Positions 1 through 8,599 of a DNA stretch of 56,233 nucleotides are shown piece by piece. Source of the stretch: an uncultured Bacilli bacterium (GTDB lineage: Bacteria > Bacillota_I > Bacilli_A > RF39 > UBA660); contig CAKOSZ010000009.1 of assembly GCA_934119955.1 (NCBI GenBank), forward strand, positions 1 to 56,233, written 5' to 3'. The notes beneath the pieces were generated by a model. It saw only the letters and a list, made by a program, of their open reading frames with translations. It was not told where the DNA came from and did no database searches. Each line of letters opens with the position of its first letter. Positions within the stretch are counted from its first letter, which is position 1. A program made the translations under genes and the position numbers.

Positions 1-79
1 GTTTAAATCTGTAAGTTCTGCCACCATATTATCTTTAATATAACTTGCGTATTCTTTTAAGAAAATGACTCTACCATTT
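1..79 (-). other. Partial open frame at window edge, unrecognised
   Basis: On the minus strand, about 26 codons are open from the IS boundary to the window edge, with a protein-like composition (GRVIFLKEY, YIKDNMVAELT). I do not recognise the family. The insertion sequence sits immediately upstream of this frame. Only 79 bases are visible, so it could be a gene fragment or chance. Confidence 0.25.
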
Positions 80-104
80 TGATATGAACCCCGTTTCTTG
101 GACA
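80..104 (+). repeat. Left terminal inverted repeat of the IS3 element
   Basis: This end starts TGATATGAACCCC and finishes TTGGACA. It matches the reverse complement of 1493-1517 at 18 of 25 positions. Confidence 0.8.
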
Positions 105-125
105 TAAGAGAAACGAGGTTTTTAT

Positions 126-632
126 ATGTCAAAATTAAGTTATGAAGATAAAATAGAAATATATAACAAAAGAAAAAAAGGAGTCACAAAGAAAAGTTTA
201 GCTAAAGAATATAATGTTAGTATGTCAATTGTTGACTATTTATTTCGTTTAATTGATAAACATGGATATGATGTTTTAAGAACCACCAAGAATAAATATT
301 ACTCTCCATATCAAAAGGAACAAATAATAAATCGTGTTTTGATTAACGGCGAAAGTACTACATCTGTTGCTATTGATGAAGGACTTCCTAGTTTTGGAAT
401 GTTACTCAATTGGATTAAAAAATATAAAGAAATGGGTTATAATATAGTTGAACGAAAGCGAGGACGGTCAACTATGCCTAAAGTAACTAAGAAAAAGGAA
501 AAGGAAACTAAAGATGAAAAAATCAAAAGATTGGAAGAAGAAAATTTATATTTAAAAGCTGAGCTAGAATACTCAAAAAAATTGAGAGCCGTTGTTCAAG
601 CAAGGAAGAATCAACAACAGAAGAAAAAGTAA
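126..632 (+). CDS. IS3-family transposase OrfA (helix-turn-helix protein)
   Basis: This 168-residue protein has an N-terminal HTH_28/InsE-type DNA-binding region (KIEIYNKRK, then TKKSLAKEYNVS) and a second helical repeat around residues 55-100. A Lys/Glu-rich leucine-zipper segment (EEENLYLKAELEYSKKLRAV) lies near the C-terminus. That is the usual layout of OrfA in IS3/IS150 elements, where the protein binds the ends and can be fused to OrfB. The frame ends in an A-rich run (GAAAAAG at 623-629) just before the stop, a plausible -1 slippage site. OrfB's frame is open back across this point. Confidence 0.85.
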   Translation: MSKLSYEDKIEIYNKRKKGVTKKSLAKEYNVSMSIVDYLFRLIDKHGYDVLRTTKNKYYSPYQKEQIINRVLINGESTTSVAIDEGLPSFGMLLNWIKKYKEMGYNIVERKRGRSTMPKVTKKKEKETKDEKIKRLEEENLYLKAELEYSKKLRAVVQARKNQQQKKK

Positions 633-667
633 ATGTTGTAAGTGAACTTCGGCTAACATATTCATTA

Positions 668-1477
668 ATGATTCTTCTAAAAGTATCTGGCCTAGCAAAA
701 TCTGTGTATTATTATACTTTGTCTAAAATAGATAAAGATGATAAAAACAAAGAAATAATAGATAAAATAAAAGAAATATTTATTAATAATAAAGAAAGAT
801 ATGGTTATCGTAGAATTACATTAGAATTAAGAAATCAAGGTTATAATGTAAATCATAAAAAAGTATATAGAATAATGGCTAAATTAGGCCTAAAACCATT
901 AAAAAGAAATAAAAGAAGATATTCATCATATAAAGGAACAATTGGTAAAATTGCTGATAATTTAATTGAGAGAGATTTTAATGCAGAAAAGCCTAATCAA
1001 AAATGGTATACTGATGTAACTGAATTTAATCTTCGTGGAGAGAAATGTTATTTATCACCAATATTAGATGGATATAATGGTGAAATAATATCTTATAATA
1101 CTTCTAAATCACCTAATTTAGAACAAATAAATGATATGCTTAATAAAGCATTTGATGGCAGAAAACTAGAAGGATTAATATTTCATTCAGATCAAGGTTG
1201 GCAATATCAACACGAATCTTATCAGCAAAGACTAAAAAATAATGGTATAAAACAAAGTATGTCAAGAAAAGGAAATAGTATGGATAATGGCATGATGGAA
1301 AATTTCTTTGGATTACTTAAAACAGAAATGTTTTATGATCAAGAAGATAAATATAAAAATATAGGTGAATTAATCTTAGCGATAGATGACTATATTAATT
1401 ACTACAATTATGATAGAATTAAAGTAAAATTAAAAGGACTGTCTCCTGTGAATTACAGGTTACAATCCTCTAATTAG
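668..1477 (+). CDS. IS3-family transposase OrfB (DDE integrase)
   Basis: This is the catalytic subunit that cuts and joins the element's ends. The N-terminus has the IS150-type segment LKVSGLAKSVYYY and an HTH_21 region (ERYGYRRIT, then HKKVYRIM). The rve integrase core follows, with the DDE residues visible in WYTDVTEF, HSDQGWQYQ and DNGMMENFFG. An ATG lies at 668, but the frame is open upstream to about 602 and encodes more OrfB-like sequence (VSELRLTYSLMILL). The natural product is therefore probably an OrfAB fusion made by -1 frameshifting near 624-629. It is full length for the family. Confidence 0.9.
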   Translation: MILLKVSGLAKSVYYYTLSKIDKDDKNKEIIDKIKEIFINNKERYGYRRITLELRNQGYNVNHKKVYRIMAKLGLKPLKRNKRRYSSYKGTIGKIADNLIERDFNAEKPNQKWYTDVTEFNLRGEKCYLSPILDGYNGEIISYNTSKSPNLEQINDMLNKAFDGRKLEGLIFHSDQGWQYQHESYQQRLKNNGIKQSMSRKGNSMDNGMMENFFGLLKTEMFYDQEDKYKNIGELILAIDDYINYYNYDRIKVKLKGLSPVNYRLQSSN

Positions 1478-1492
1478 AAACTATTAATAAAC

Positions 1493-1517
1493 TGTCCAAC
1501 TTTTGGGGTTCAGTTCA
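1493..1517 (-). repeat. Right terminal inverted repeat of the IS3 element
   Basis: Read on the minus strand this end starts TGAACTGAACCCC and finishes TTGGACA. It pairs with the left end at 80-104. Confidence 0.8.
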
Positions 1518-1580
1518 TTTTAGCAATCACTTTTTAATATGGATTAGAAACTTGTAATATATAGAAGAGGGTATGTAAAT

Positions 1581-1841
1581 TTGAGTATATTTCAAGAATA
1601 TGAAGAAATTAAGAAAATGGTAGGAAAAGAAAAATGAGAAAGTATTGATGAATACATAAATAAAATGCATCCGGAATTGAGACTAGATCAAATAATTTAT
1701 AATTCAAATAATTGGATGGAATTTGAAAAATGGTTTTATAAAAATTAAAAAGGAAGTACTATTAATGTATGTGATGTTTGGAAAACTGATTATGGAGACT
1801 ATAAAGCACTTGCTGAAATTGACCAAAATAAAGAATTGTAA
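1581..1841 (+). pseudogene. Degraded small gene with in-frame stops, family unrecognised
   Basis: One frame starting at TTG 1581 reads as plausible protein (SIFQEYEEIKKMVGKEK, ESIDEYINKMHPELRLDQ, NNWMEFEKWFYKN, VWKTDYGDYKALAEID). It is interrupted by TGA at 1635-1637 and again by a TAA after FYKN, so no complete product can be made. A weak AGAGGG lies upstream. I do not recognise the family. The decay matches the permease remnant that follows, so the IS-proximal region seems to be an old scar. Confidence 0.45.
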
Positions 1842-1916
1842 TTACAAGTTATGATGAACAATTAATTAGAAATATAACAGATATAGAATAATATTTCAAA
1901 ATTACCTTTTATATGA

Positions 1917-2024
1917 GAAATTAGTTTAATAATAATTAGTATTATCCTAACTCTAATTGCAGGATTAGTACCAGCAAGAATTGCTAGTAAAAAAGATCCA
2001 GTTGAAGTATTAAGAGTAGAATAA
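1917..2024 (+). pseudogene. C-terminal remnant of an FtsX/MacB-type ABC permease
   Basis: About 35 codons preceded by a TGA in frame encode a final transmembrane helix (ILTLIAGLVPA) followed by RIASKKDPVEVLRVE. That is the very conserved C-terminus of MacB/FtsX-type permeases, in which a helix leads into PxxxAxxxxPxEALR. Nothing upstream encodes the rest of the protein, so this is a leftover tail. A complete permease of the same broad family is present at 42560-45034. Confidence 0.7.
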
Positions 2025-2053
2025 AATAATAGTTAACTTAAATGTAAATACCA

Positions 2054-2084
2054 AAAAATGCAAGAATTAATCTTGTATTTTTTT
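2054..2084 (+). terminator. Rho-independent terminator upstream of the first surface protein gene
   Basis: An A-tract plus CAAGA pairs with TCTTG plus a T-tract around the loop ATTAA, giving about 12 pairs with one G-U. Its T-run overlaps the -35 region of the next promoter. Confidence 0.6.
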
Positions 2085-2101
2085 TAACTTTAAGATATAA
2101 T
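2073..2101 (+). promoter_or_regulatory. Predicted sigma-A promoter for the 2125 gene
   Basis: TTGTAT at 2073-2078 and TATAAT at 2096-2101 are separated by 17 bases. The start codon lies 23 bases further on, behind an AAGGAG ribosome site. Confidence 0.6.
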
Positions 2102-2124
2102 TTTATTATAGTAAGGAGAGTATC

Positions 2125-3861
2125 ATGAATGAGCCTAATTTAGTAAGAAGAAACTCTATAACTGATAGAGCAATAAATAAACAAAAAAAGATATTAATAA
2201 TAGCGGTTTTCTGTGTAATTACCTTATTTATATCAAGTAGTTATGCACTTTTAACTAATTTTGATAAAACAGATAATGTTATAACTATCAAATCAGGTAA
2301 TTTAACTATTACAGTTGCAGCTGACACAATTAATTTAAACAATAAACTACCTGAAAGTGATGAAAGTGGTTTACAAGGAACGGCTTCAACTATAACTTTA
2401 ACAAATTCTGGAACTGTGAATATAGAAGGTTATGATGTAAAACTTGTAAGTGAAACAGGAACAGCAAATGTGTCTAATCTAGATTCTAAATATATTAAAT
2501 ATGCAATTAGTTTGGATGGAACTACTTATACAGAACCAAAGTTATTATCAAGTAATAATAATATAATTTATACTGGTTATAATTTGGCAGTTAATGCTTC
2601 TAAAACAATTTATTTAAAAGTATGGATAGACAATGCTGCTGGTAATAATGCTGTTAATAAATCTTTCTATGGTTCAGTTAAAGTTGATTTATATCAAAAA
2701 AAGGATATGCCAGGAACTGAAAAAATTAAGTCTAGTGTTGTTTATGAGGGGGATGGATTAGTAGCAGTTAATACTGCTGGAACAAGAGCATCTAAAACTG
2801 ATACCATAAGAGAGTATCGTTATTCTGGGACCTCAAACTATTGTACATATACAGATGGAACGAAAGATTATAATTTAACTGTATCATCTTCAACTTGTCC
2901 AACTACTGCTTGTAAAACAGATGATAATACAAGGGTTTACTTTAAAGATGCATGTAGTAGTGTAACATTATCCTTAAAAAATAATAAAGTTAATGATGGA
3001 ACGGTAAAGAATTACATTAAATTTAACAATGAATTATGGCGCATAATAGGAATTTTTAACGAAAAAACAAGTGATGGGACAACTCAACAATTATTAAAAA
3101 TAGTACGAAATGATTACTTAACTGATTTACCTACTACAATTACTGCTAAAAATACATTTGATGGAGTAGAAGTTACTAATACATATAAATTTAGCTCAAC
3201 GATAAATAATAAAACGGCTTTTTTTAACTATTATACAGATTATGACTATACAGGAAATTCGAGTGATTGGACTAGATCAGGAATGATGCACTATTTAAAT
3301 GACATATATTATAATTCATTTGCGACAGAGCATAAAAATATGGTAGAAAGTGTAGCTTATAGTTTAGGAAATTCTCCTACTATTACAACACCAATAGAAA
3401 CATATAATGCTGAACGTGACATTACAGCAATACATAGTGGCAGTGAAGCCACATGGACTGGAAAAATTGGATTAATGTATCCAAGTGATTATGGCTATGC
3501 AACAAATAGTGACAAATGGAATACAACAATTACCTATGATGAAAATGAAGACGCAGCAGGTGTTTTAAATTGGATGTATACGCATGAGGATAATAAAAAT
3601 GGTGTTGTTTACTATTTGATTTCACCTTGTGAGGGAGATACTAGTTATATAACTGCGGTAACAGATTCTATAACTCTTTCGGCTGATTTTCCTGGTTTAC
3701 TTAACGGGACAACAATAATTCCAGCGTATGGAGATGAGGATACGGATGTAACTGATGAACATTATAAAAATTATGTTCGTCCATCAATATATTTAAAATC
3801 AACTGTTAAAATAACCGGAGGGGACGGAACCAAATCCAATCCATTCACAATAAGTTTATAG
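2125..3861 (+). CDS. Surface protein with SipW/TasA-type N-terminus and DUF6273-like C-terminus
   Basis: This 578-residue protein has an N-terminal membrane/signal segment (residues ~20-43, ILIIAVFCVITLFISSSYAL). A beta-rich region (~45-190) follows and resembles the TasA/camelysin group that needs the SipW signal peptidase. The C-terminal half has NELWRIIGIF and IGLMYPSDYGYA, and ends in VRPSIYLKS, GGDGTKSNPF. The same ending occurs in the DGR target (19603-21489) and in the 50196 gene, so the three are paralogues. I read the C-terminal domain as C-type-lectin-like (DUF6273 type). It lies just upstream of the Tad operon, so a role as an exported adhesin or pilus-associated protein is possible, but that is inference from position. 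Confidence 0.7.
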   Translation: MNEPNLVRRNSITDRAINKQKKILIIAVFCVITLFISSSYALLTNFDKTDNVITIKSGNLTITVAADTINLNNKLPESDESGLQGTASTITLTNSGTVNIEGYDVKLVSETGTANVSNLDSKYIKYAISLDGTTYTEPKLLSSNNNIIYTGYNLAVNASKTIYLKVWIDNAAGNNAVNKSFYGSVKVDLYQKKDMPGTEKIKSSVVYEGDGLVAVNTAGTRASKTDTIREYRYSGTSNYCTYTDGTKDYNLTVSSSTCPTTACKTDDNTRVYFKDACSSVTLSLKNNKVNDGTVKNYIKFNNELWRIIGIFNEKTSDGTTQQLLKIVRNDYLTDLPTTITAKNTFDGVEVTNTYKFSSTINNKTAFFNYYTDYDYTGNSSDWTRSGMMHYLNDIYYNSFATEHKNMVESVAYSLGNSPTITTPIETYNAERDITAIHSGSEATWTGKIGLMYPSDYGYATNSDKWNTTITYDENEDAAGVLNWMYTHEDNKNGVVYYLISPCEGDTSYITAVTDSITLSADFPGLLNGTTIIPAYGDEDTDVTDEHYKNYVRPSIYLKSTVKITGGDGTKSNPFTISL

Positions 3862-3904
3862 AAATACTTTTGTATTTCTTTCAAAGTATCTTTTAGATAT
3901 TTTG
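3860..3904 (+). terminator. Two tandem hairpins between the surface protein gene and the Tad operon
   Basis: AGAAATAC-TTTT-GTATTTCT (3860-3879) overlaps the stop codon of the upstream gene and has a short T-run. A second stem (CAAAGTATC with GATATTTTG, 3882-3904) follows and runs into the AAAGGAG of tadE. The pair may act as a partial terminator or attenuator between the two units. Confidence 0.45.
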
Positions 3905-3918
3905 AAAGGAGTATAAAA

Positions 3919-4230
3919 ATGAATAAAAAAGGTCAAGCGTTAGTAGAATTTATTCTTATTTTACCAGTATTAATATTTATAATACTTGCACTTGTTGATA
4001 TTGGTAAACTTAATGTTATGAAAATGCACTTAGAAGGTGTTTTAAATAATGTTGATGAATCTACTGAAACAATTAAAGATAAAGAATATAAAATATCTAT
4101 AAATAAACAAGAAACTCGGGATGGTCTTTTAATTGAACTTAAATCATGTACATCAATAACCACCCCAGGTTTAAATAAAATATTAGGAAATCCTGCTTGT
4201 GTTACAACAAGTAAGATTATAGGAGGATAA
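3919..4230 (+). CDS. tadE: TadE-like pseudopilin
   Basis: This 103-residue protein begins MNKKGQALVEFILILPVLIF. A charged head, G-Q-A-hVEF and then one long hydrophobic helix is the hallmark of TadE/Flp-type pseudopilins. Such proteins are cleaved by a prepilin peptidase and placed in or near the pilus by the Tad machinery. Two Cys residues near the C-terminus (KSCTS, PACVTT) could form a disulphide outside the membrane. It is the first gene of a close-packed run with an AAAGGAG ribosome site. No separate Flp major pilin or prepilin peptidase is seen in the window. Confidence 0.8.
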   Translation: MNKKGQALVEFILILPVLIFIILALVDIGKLNVMKMHLEGVLNNVDESTETIKDKEYKISINKQETRDGLLIELKSCTSITTPGLNKILGNPACVTTSKIIGG

Positions 4231-4232
4231 TT

Positions 4233-4730
4233 ATGAAAAAAACTAGAAAAATAACTAAGGAAGAAAGAGAAATTCTTTTAAATATGCAACTACGTAGTAA
4301 ATTAAGTTTACTGGTTTTATTCTATATATTTGGTCTTATATTACCACTTATTACCTGTATGATAATAACTCTTAATTTTAAATACTTATATTTTGTTGCA
4401 ATCTTATTATTCCTTTTATATGTAATTGTTTGTTTAATTCCAAAACTTGAAAAAAATAATTATAACGATCCTGATATAAAATGTTTTGATAGTGAAGTTG
4501 TATCTATTAAAGAACATTACCTATATTATTATGTTTGTGAAATAAATGGAAGAGATGGTGTATTTATTGATTACTTATATCCTGTTAATACCAAAGTTAA
4601 AAAAGGCTTGGAAGTAACAGTTATCATGGTTGAAGGTGAAAATAAATACAAGGATTATATAATAATAGATAAAAATACTAAAAAGGTATTAAGCGATTAT
4701 CGAACTCGTTTTGATATCATTGATTGTTAG
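4233..4730 (+). CDS. Small membrane protein of the Tad operon, unrecognised
   Basis: This 165-residue protein has a charged N-terminus and two adjacent membrane helices (~27-48 LLVLFYIFGLILPLITCMII and ~52-70 YLYFVAILLFLLYVIVCLIP). A soluble C-terminal beta-rich domain of about 90 residues follows. I do not recognise a named family. It starts two bases after tadE stops and ends a few bases before tadZ starts, so it is translated with the Tad genes and is probably an accessory membrane subunit. No catalytic motif is visible. Confidence 0.6.
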   Translation: MKKTRKITKEEREILLNMQLRSKLSLLVLFYIFGLILPLITCMIITLNFKYLYFVAILLFLLYVIVCLIPKLEKNNYNDPDIKCFDSEVVSIKEHYLYYYVCEINGRDGVFIDYLYPVNTKVKKGLEVTVIMVEGENKYKDYIIIDKNTKKVLSDYRTRFDIIDC

Positions 4731-4737
4731 AGGTAAT

Positions 4738-5499
4738 ATGACAAGTATTGGTAAAATTATTACTATAACAAGTAGAAAAGGCGGAGTAGGTAAAACTACT
4801 ACTCTTTTAAATCTTGCTGGTGTTTATAGTAATTTAGATAAAAAAGTAATTATTTTAGATTTTGATTTATATACAAATAGTATATCAGTTAGTCTTAATC
4901 TTGAACCAAATAAAAATATATTTAATTTAGTAGATGATATTAGTAATAATCGTTTTAAAGAATTTTCAAATTATGTAACAAATTATAATTCCAATATATC
5001 TGTTCTTGCAAGTACCAAAGATCCACGTCAAGCAAGTTTAATCAACTTAAAATACATCGAACAAATAGTAAACTATGCAAGATATAATTATGATGTTGTT
5101 TTAATTGACACTTCTCACGTTCTAATGGATTTAAACATAGTAATATATGATTATTCAAATACAATTTTAAATATAATGTCAAATGATCCAATTGATCTTG
5201 TAAATACCAAATCATTTGTTAATATTTGTAAAGACATAAACTTTCCTGATCTTAGAATTTTATTAAATGAAGGTATTAATTTAGAAGAAAAATATTTTTC
5301 TTTATACGATATTAGATCATTTCTTGAATACAATATTTCTTATCATTTAAATGAAAATTTCTTTATAAAAACTATTGATAAATATGTTTTGGCTGGAAAA
5401 ATATTAACTTTAAATAAAATATATTTAGAAAAAGAGTACAAATTATTAGAAAAAATTGCTCTTGATTTATTAAAAGAAAGGAGTAATGATGAAAAGTAA
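4738..5499 (+). CDS. tadZ: TadZ/CpaE-like ParA-family ATPase
   Basis: This MinD/ParA-type ATPase is thought to place Tad machines at the membrane. The deviant Walker A motif SRKGGVGKTTTLLNLA lies near residue 10, Walker A' is IILDFDLYTNS, and Walker B is VVLIDTSHV. I chose ATG 4738 behind AGAGGTAAT over a TTG 27 bases upstream, because it puts the P-loop at the usual distance from the N-terminus. The N-terminal receiver-like domain of many CpaE proteins is absent, as in other short Gram-positive versions. The 3' end overlaps tadA by 14 bases, indicating coupled translation. Confidence 0.82.
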   Translation: MTSIGKIITITSRKGGVGKTTTLLNLAGVYSNLDKKVIILDFDLYTNSISVSLNLEPNKNIFNLVDDISNNRFKEFSNYVTNYNSNISVLASTKDPRQASLINLKYIEQIVNYARYNYDVVLIDTSHVLMDLNIVIYDYSNTILNIMSNDPIDLVNTKSFVNICKDINFPDLRILLNEGINLEEKYFSLYDIRSFLEYNISYHLNENFFIKTIDKYVLAGKILTLNKIYLEKEYKLLEKIALDLLKERSNDEK

Positions 5500-6808
5500 A
5501 AATTTTTCAAGTGAGTTTTATGTTAATGTAAAAGCAAATTTACCTGATATTAAAACTGATTATGAAGTATTTAGTGATAAAGATAAATTAGATGAACTAA
5601 GAAGTAATATTATTCAAAATATAATAGATGATAATATTCCCAAAGGTTATAATTTAAATGAATATATAAATTATGAAATAGATAATTACTTAGGAAGTGA
5701 TATATCTAATCTTAAACGTAGTTATGTTTTTAACATGATAGATAATGAAATTAATGGTTATGGACCAATTACAGAACTTTTAAAAGATAAAAATGTAACG
5801 GAAATTATGGTAAATGCTCCTAATGAAATTTATGTTGAAATAAATGGAAAATTAATTAAAGATACAAGTGTATCATTTATTAATTCCAATCATATTTTAA
5901 GAACTATTCAAAAAATAGTAGGTCCTCTTGGTAGAACCATTGATTCATCAAGTCCTATGGTTGATGCAAGACTTAGTGATGGTTCAAGAATAAATGCAAT
6001 TATTCCTCCTTTATCTTTAAAGGGGCCAATTTTAACAATTAGAAAATTTAAAAAAGAAATAAGTAGCATTGAAGATTTACTTAGAAATGGTACGATGACA
6101 AATGATATGGCTTTATTCTTAGAATCATGTGTTAAGGCTAAGTTAAATATTTTGGTATGTGGGGGCACAGGATCTGGAAAAACTACAATTTTAAATATTT
6201 TATCAAGTTTTATTTCAGATAATGAAAGAATAATAACCATAGAAGATGCTGCTGAACTCCGTCTAAAACAATCTCATGTTATATCCCTTGAAACTAGGGT
6301 TGATAATTATGACTCTAAAAGTGAAGTTACAATTCGTGACTTAGTTAGAAACTCTTTAAGAATGCGACCTGATAGAATAATAGTAGGGGAAGTTCGTGGT
6401 AAAGAAGCCTTTGATATGTTACAAGCAATGAATACAGGTCACGAAGGAAGTTTAACAACACTTCATGCCAATGGTTGTTTAGATGCTTTAAATCGTCTTG
6501 AAACAATGGTCTTAATGAATGGAATAGAAATACCAGTCAAAGCCATAAGAGATTATATATTAGATGCAATTAATATAGTAGTTAATATTGAAAGACTAAG
6601 CGATGGTAGAAGAAAAATAACCGAAATAGCCGAATTAACCGGCATTAAAGATAATGAAATTACCCTAAACTCTATCTTTAAATTTGAACAAACTGGTTTA
6701 ACTGAAAACATGGAAGTAGATGGAGAATTTAAATTAATGACTAAAAAAATAAATGTTTTAAAAAGAATAAAAAGCAAAGGAATTAACACTTTTGATATAT
6801 TAAATTAG
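5486..6808 (+). CDS. tadA: TadA/CpaF secretion ATPase
   Basis: This 440-residue hexameric ATPase of the type II/IV secretion superfamily powers Tad pilus assembly. The N-terminal domain contains the CpaF signature EINGYGPITELLKD and VTEIMVNAPNEIYVE (~90-120). Walker A is VCGGTGSGKTT (~225), Walker B/Asp box is ITIEDAAEL, the His box region is RPDRIIVGEVRGKEA, and GHEGSLTTLHAN follows. All motifs look intact. ATGs at 5486 and 5489 are both possible after AAAGGAG. The gene overlaps tadZ and is followed 16 bases later by tadB. Confidence 0.93.
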   Translation: MMKSKNFSSEFYVNVKANLPDIKTDYEVFSDKDKLDELRSNIIQNIIDDNIPKGYNLNEYINYEIDNYLGSDISNLKRSYVFNMIDNEINGYGPITELLKDKNVTEIMVNAPNEIYVEINGKLIKDTSVSFINSNHILRTIQKIVGPLGRTIDSSSPMVDARLSDGSRINAIIPPLSLKGPILTIRKFKKEISSIEDLLRNGTMTNDMALFLESCVKAKLNILVCGGTGSGKTTILNILSSFISDNERIITIEDAAELRLKQSHVISLETRVDNYDSKSEVTIRDLVRNSLRMRPDRIIVGEVRGKEAFDMLQAMNTGHEGSLTTLHANGCLDALNRLETMVLMNGIEIPVKAIRDYILDAINIVVNIERLSDGRRKITEIAELTGIKDNEITLNSIFKFEQTGLTENMEVDGEFKLMTKKINVLKRIKSKGINTFDILN

Positions 6809-6824
6809 AAAGGAAGCAGTGATT

Positions 6825-7838
6825 ATGAATATACGTTTAATAATTTGTTATGTTTTATTATTAATCTTATTATTTATTCTAGCCTTAGTTATATATTACT
6901 ATTTTCTTTTAAAAAGAAAAGTTAATATTAATAAAAGATTATTAAAGTATAGTGTTTATAAAGAAACTCATAATCCTAAATTATTTGATAACCTTGTTTC
7001 TAGCTATAATTCATTTATTAAAAAATTATCTAAAAGTTTATATGCTAGTAAATTCTTAAAAAAATATTCTTTAAAATATCAAAAATATATTAATAAAGAA
7101 AATATTAACTACATGGATAAAATGGATTTTGTTAGTAAAAAAATAATTATCAGTTTTCTATTTATTTTAATTGTTCTTTTATATGATATTATAAAATTTA
7201 AAACAATTACTTTTATTCAATTAATATTTGCTTCTTTAATAGGTTTTTATATTCTAGATATTTTATTAATTTCTAAAAATAAATTACTTAAAAAAGAAAG
7301 AGAAAATGATTTATTAAAAGCAATTACAATTATGAATAATTCTTTTAAAAGTGGAAAAAGTATTATGCAATCAATTAGTTTAGTTGCAAGTGAACTTGAT
7401 TCTCCACTTGGACTTGAATTTAAAAAAATGTATGTTGATCTTACTTATGGACTTAGTTTAGATGTTGTATTTAAAAGATTTGAAAATAGAATAAAATTAG
7501 ATGATGCTAAGTATATAACTACTTCTTTAACTATTTTAAATTCAACAGGTGGTAATATTGTAAAAGTATTTGAAAGTGTTGAAAAAACTTTCTTTAATAA
7601 CAAGAAATTAAAAGATGAACTAAATAATTTAACATCTGCTAGTAAATTTTTATATTATGTTTTATTATTTATTCCTATTATTTTTGTTATTATAATTTAC
7701 TTATTAGATAATAACTATTTCACACCTTTATTTAATTCAGTTCTTGGAATATTTATTGTTATAACTTGTTTAGTTTTATATATTACTTATATAATTGTAG
7801 TTAAAAAGATTATGAAGATAGGTGAGTTTAATGAATAA
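6825..7838 (+). CDS. tadB: TadB-like inner-membrane platform protein (T2SSF family)
   Basis: This 337-residue protein has an N-terminal helix (~1-25), a central pair (~100-140) and C-terminal helices (~270-330). Between them lies a cytoplasmic T2SSF domain with MNNSFKSGKSIMQSIS and YGLSLDVVFKRF. This is the TadB half of the membrane platform that works with TadA. The start was set at ATG 6825 behind AGGAAG, not the GTG six bases earlier. The coding end overlaps tadC by 8 bases. Very Lys/Asn/Ile-rich composition matches the neighbours. Confidence 0.85.
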   Translation: MNIRLIICYVLLLILLFILALVIYYYFLLKRKVNINKRLLKYSVYKETHNPKLFDNLVSSYNSFIKKLSKSLYASKFLKKYSLKYQKYINKENINYMDKMDFVSKKIIISFLFILIVLLYDIIKFKTITFIQLIFASLIGFYILDILLISKNKLLKKERENDLLKAITIMNNSFKSGKSIMQSISLVASELDSPLGLEFKKMYVDLTYGLSLDVVFKRFENRIKLDDAKYITTSLTILNSTGGNIVKVFESVEKTFFNNKKLKDELNNLTSASKFLYYVLLFIPIIFVIIIYLLDNNYFTPLFNSVLGIFIVITCLVLYITYIIVVKKIMKIGEFNE

Positions 7839-8526
7839 TAATGTTTTAAGTTTAATATATAGAGAAAAAACTATAAATGAATTAAATAAAAAAATTAAAT
7901 TACTAGGAATTAATTATAAATATAATATTTATAAATTCATGACTTTAAGAATAATATCAAGTATTATATTATTTATTGTAGTTTTGTTTCTAAATGATTT
8001 AGGTTATATTTTAGCACCTATTATAACTTATTTATATTATAGTTTATTACCTAGTATGTATTTTAATCCTCTTATTAAAAAAAGAAGTAATCGTCTAGAT
8101 TATCAAGCAATGTATTTTTTTGAAATACTAGCACTATCTATTGAATCTGGTAATAATTTAATAAATGCTTTAAAAGTAACTAGTAATAGTATAGATAATG
8201 AGTTATCCTATGAATTTAGAGAAGTTATAAAAGAAGTTGAAATAGGAAAAAGTTTAGATGAAGCAATGACTAGTTTAAAAGAAAGAATACCAAGTGATAC
8301 TATTAATAATATAATTTTAAATATAAAAGAATCTAATTTATTTGGTAATAATATAATAGATACTTTATATAATCAAATAGACTATATAAGAGAAAAAATT
8401 GTTTTAGAAAACCGTGCTAAAATAAGTAAATTACCTCTTAAAATAAGTATTATATCAGTTATATTTTTCTTACCTTTACTTCTACTTTTAATACTTGGTC
8501 CAGTTATTTTAAATTATTTTAGTTAA
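7831..8526 (+). CDS. tadC: TadC-like inner-membrane platform protein (T2SSF family)
   Basis: This 231-residue protein has two helices around residues 40-75, then a T2SSF domain (FEILALSIESGNNLINALK, and VEIGKSLDEAMTSLKERIP), and a C-terminal helix pair ending VIFFLPLLLLLILGPVIL. It pairs with TadB as the second platform subunit. The start is ATG 7831 behind AGGTGA, overlapping the end of tadB. It is the last gene before a strong terminator, so the Tad operon visible here runs from tadE to tadC. Confidence 0.85.
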   Translation: MNNNVLSLIYREKTINELNKKIKLLGINYKYNIYKFMTLRIISSIILFIVVLFLNDLGYILAPIITYLYYSLLPSMYFNPLIKKRSNRLDYQAMYFFEILALSIESGNNLINALKVTSNSIDNELSYEFREVIKEVEIGKSLDEAMTSLKERIPSDTINNIILNIKESNLFGNNIIDTLYNQIDYIREKIVLENRAKISKLPLKISIISVIFFLPLLLLLILGPVILNYFS

Positions 8527-8549
8527 AGTTGTATTTTACAACTTTTTTT
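8525..8549 (+). terminator. Terminator of the Tad operon
   Basis: AAAGTTGTA-TTT-TACAACTTT is a 9-bp stem running directly into a T-tract and overlapping the tadC stop codon. Confidence 0.85.
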
Positions 8550-8599
8550 CAACAATTATTTTGTTTTTAAATTATATAATAATAATTGAAAGGAAAAAA

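Larger units (their letters stand above)
80..1517 (+). mobile_element. IS3-family insertion sequence (IS150-like), apparently intact
   Basis: The element is about 1438 bp with two consecutive transposase frames. The 25-bp ends at 80-104 and 1493-1517 are inverted repeats matching at 18 of 25 positions, both with the core TGAACCCC and an inner TTGGACA. The bases just outside are TTT at 77-79 and TTT at 1518-1520 (ATTT if the shared A is counted), which fits the 3-4 bp target duplication usual for IS3 elements. The DDE residues are present and neither frame is interrupted, so it may still be active. It lies next to decayed gene fragments. Confidence 0.88.

Noticed and set aside
1635..1637. TGA inside the 1581 frame read as Trp (Mycoplasma-type code)
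   Set aside because: TGA serves as a normal stop elsewhere (purA, avd, ABC ATPase), a TAA also interrupts this frame, and the piece is simply decayed.
3700..3861. Possible variable repeat at the end of the 2125 gene
   Set aside because: Only the VRPSIYLKS and GGDGTKSNPF ending is shared at protein level. The upstream DNA has no match to the template.
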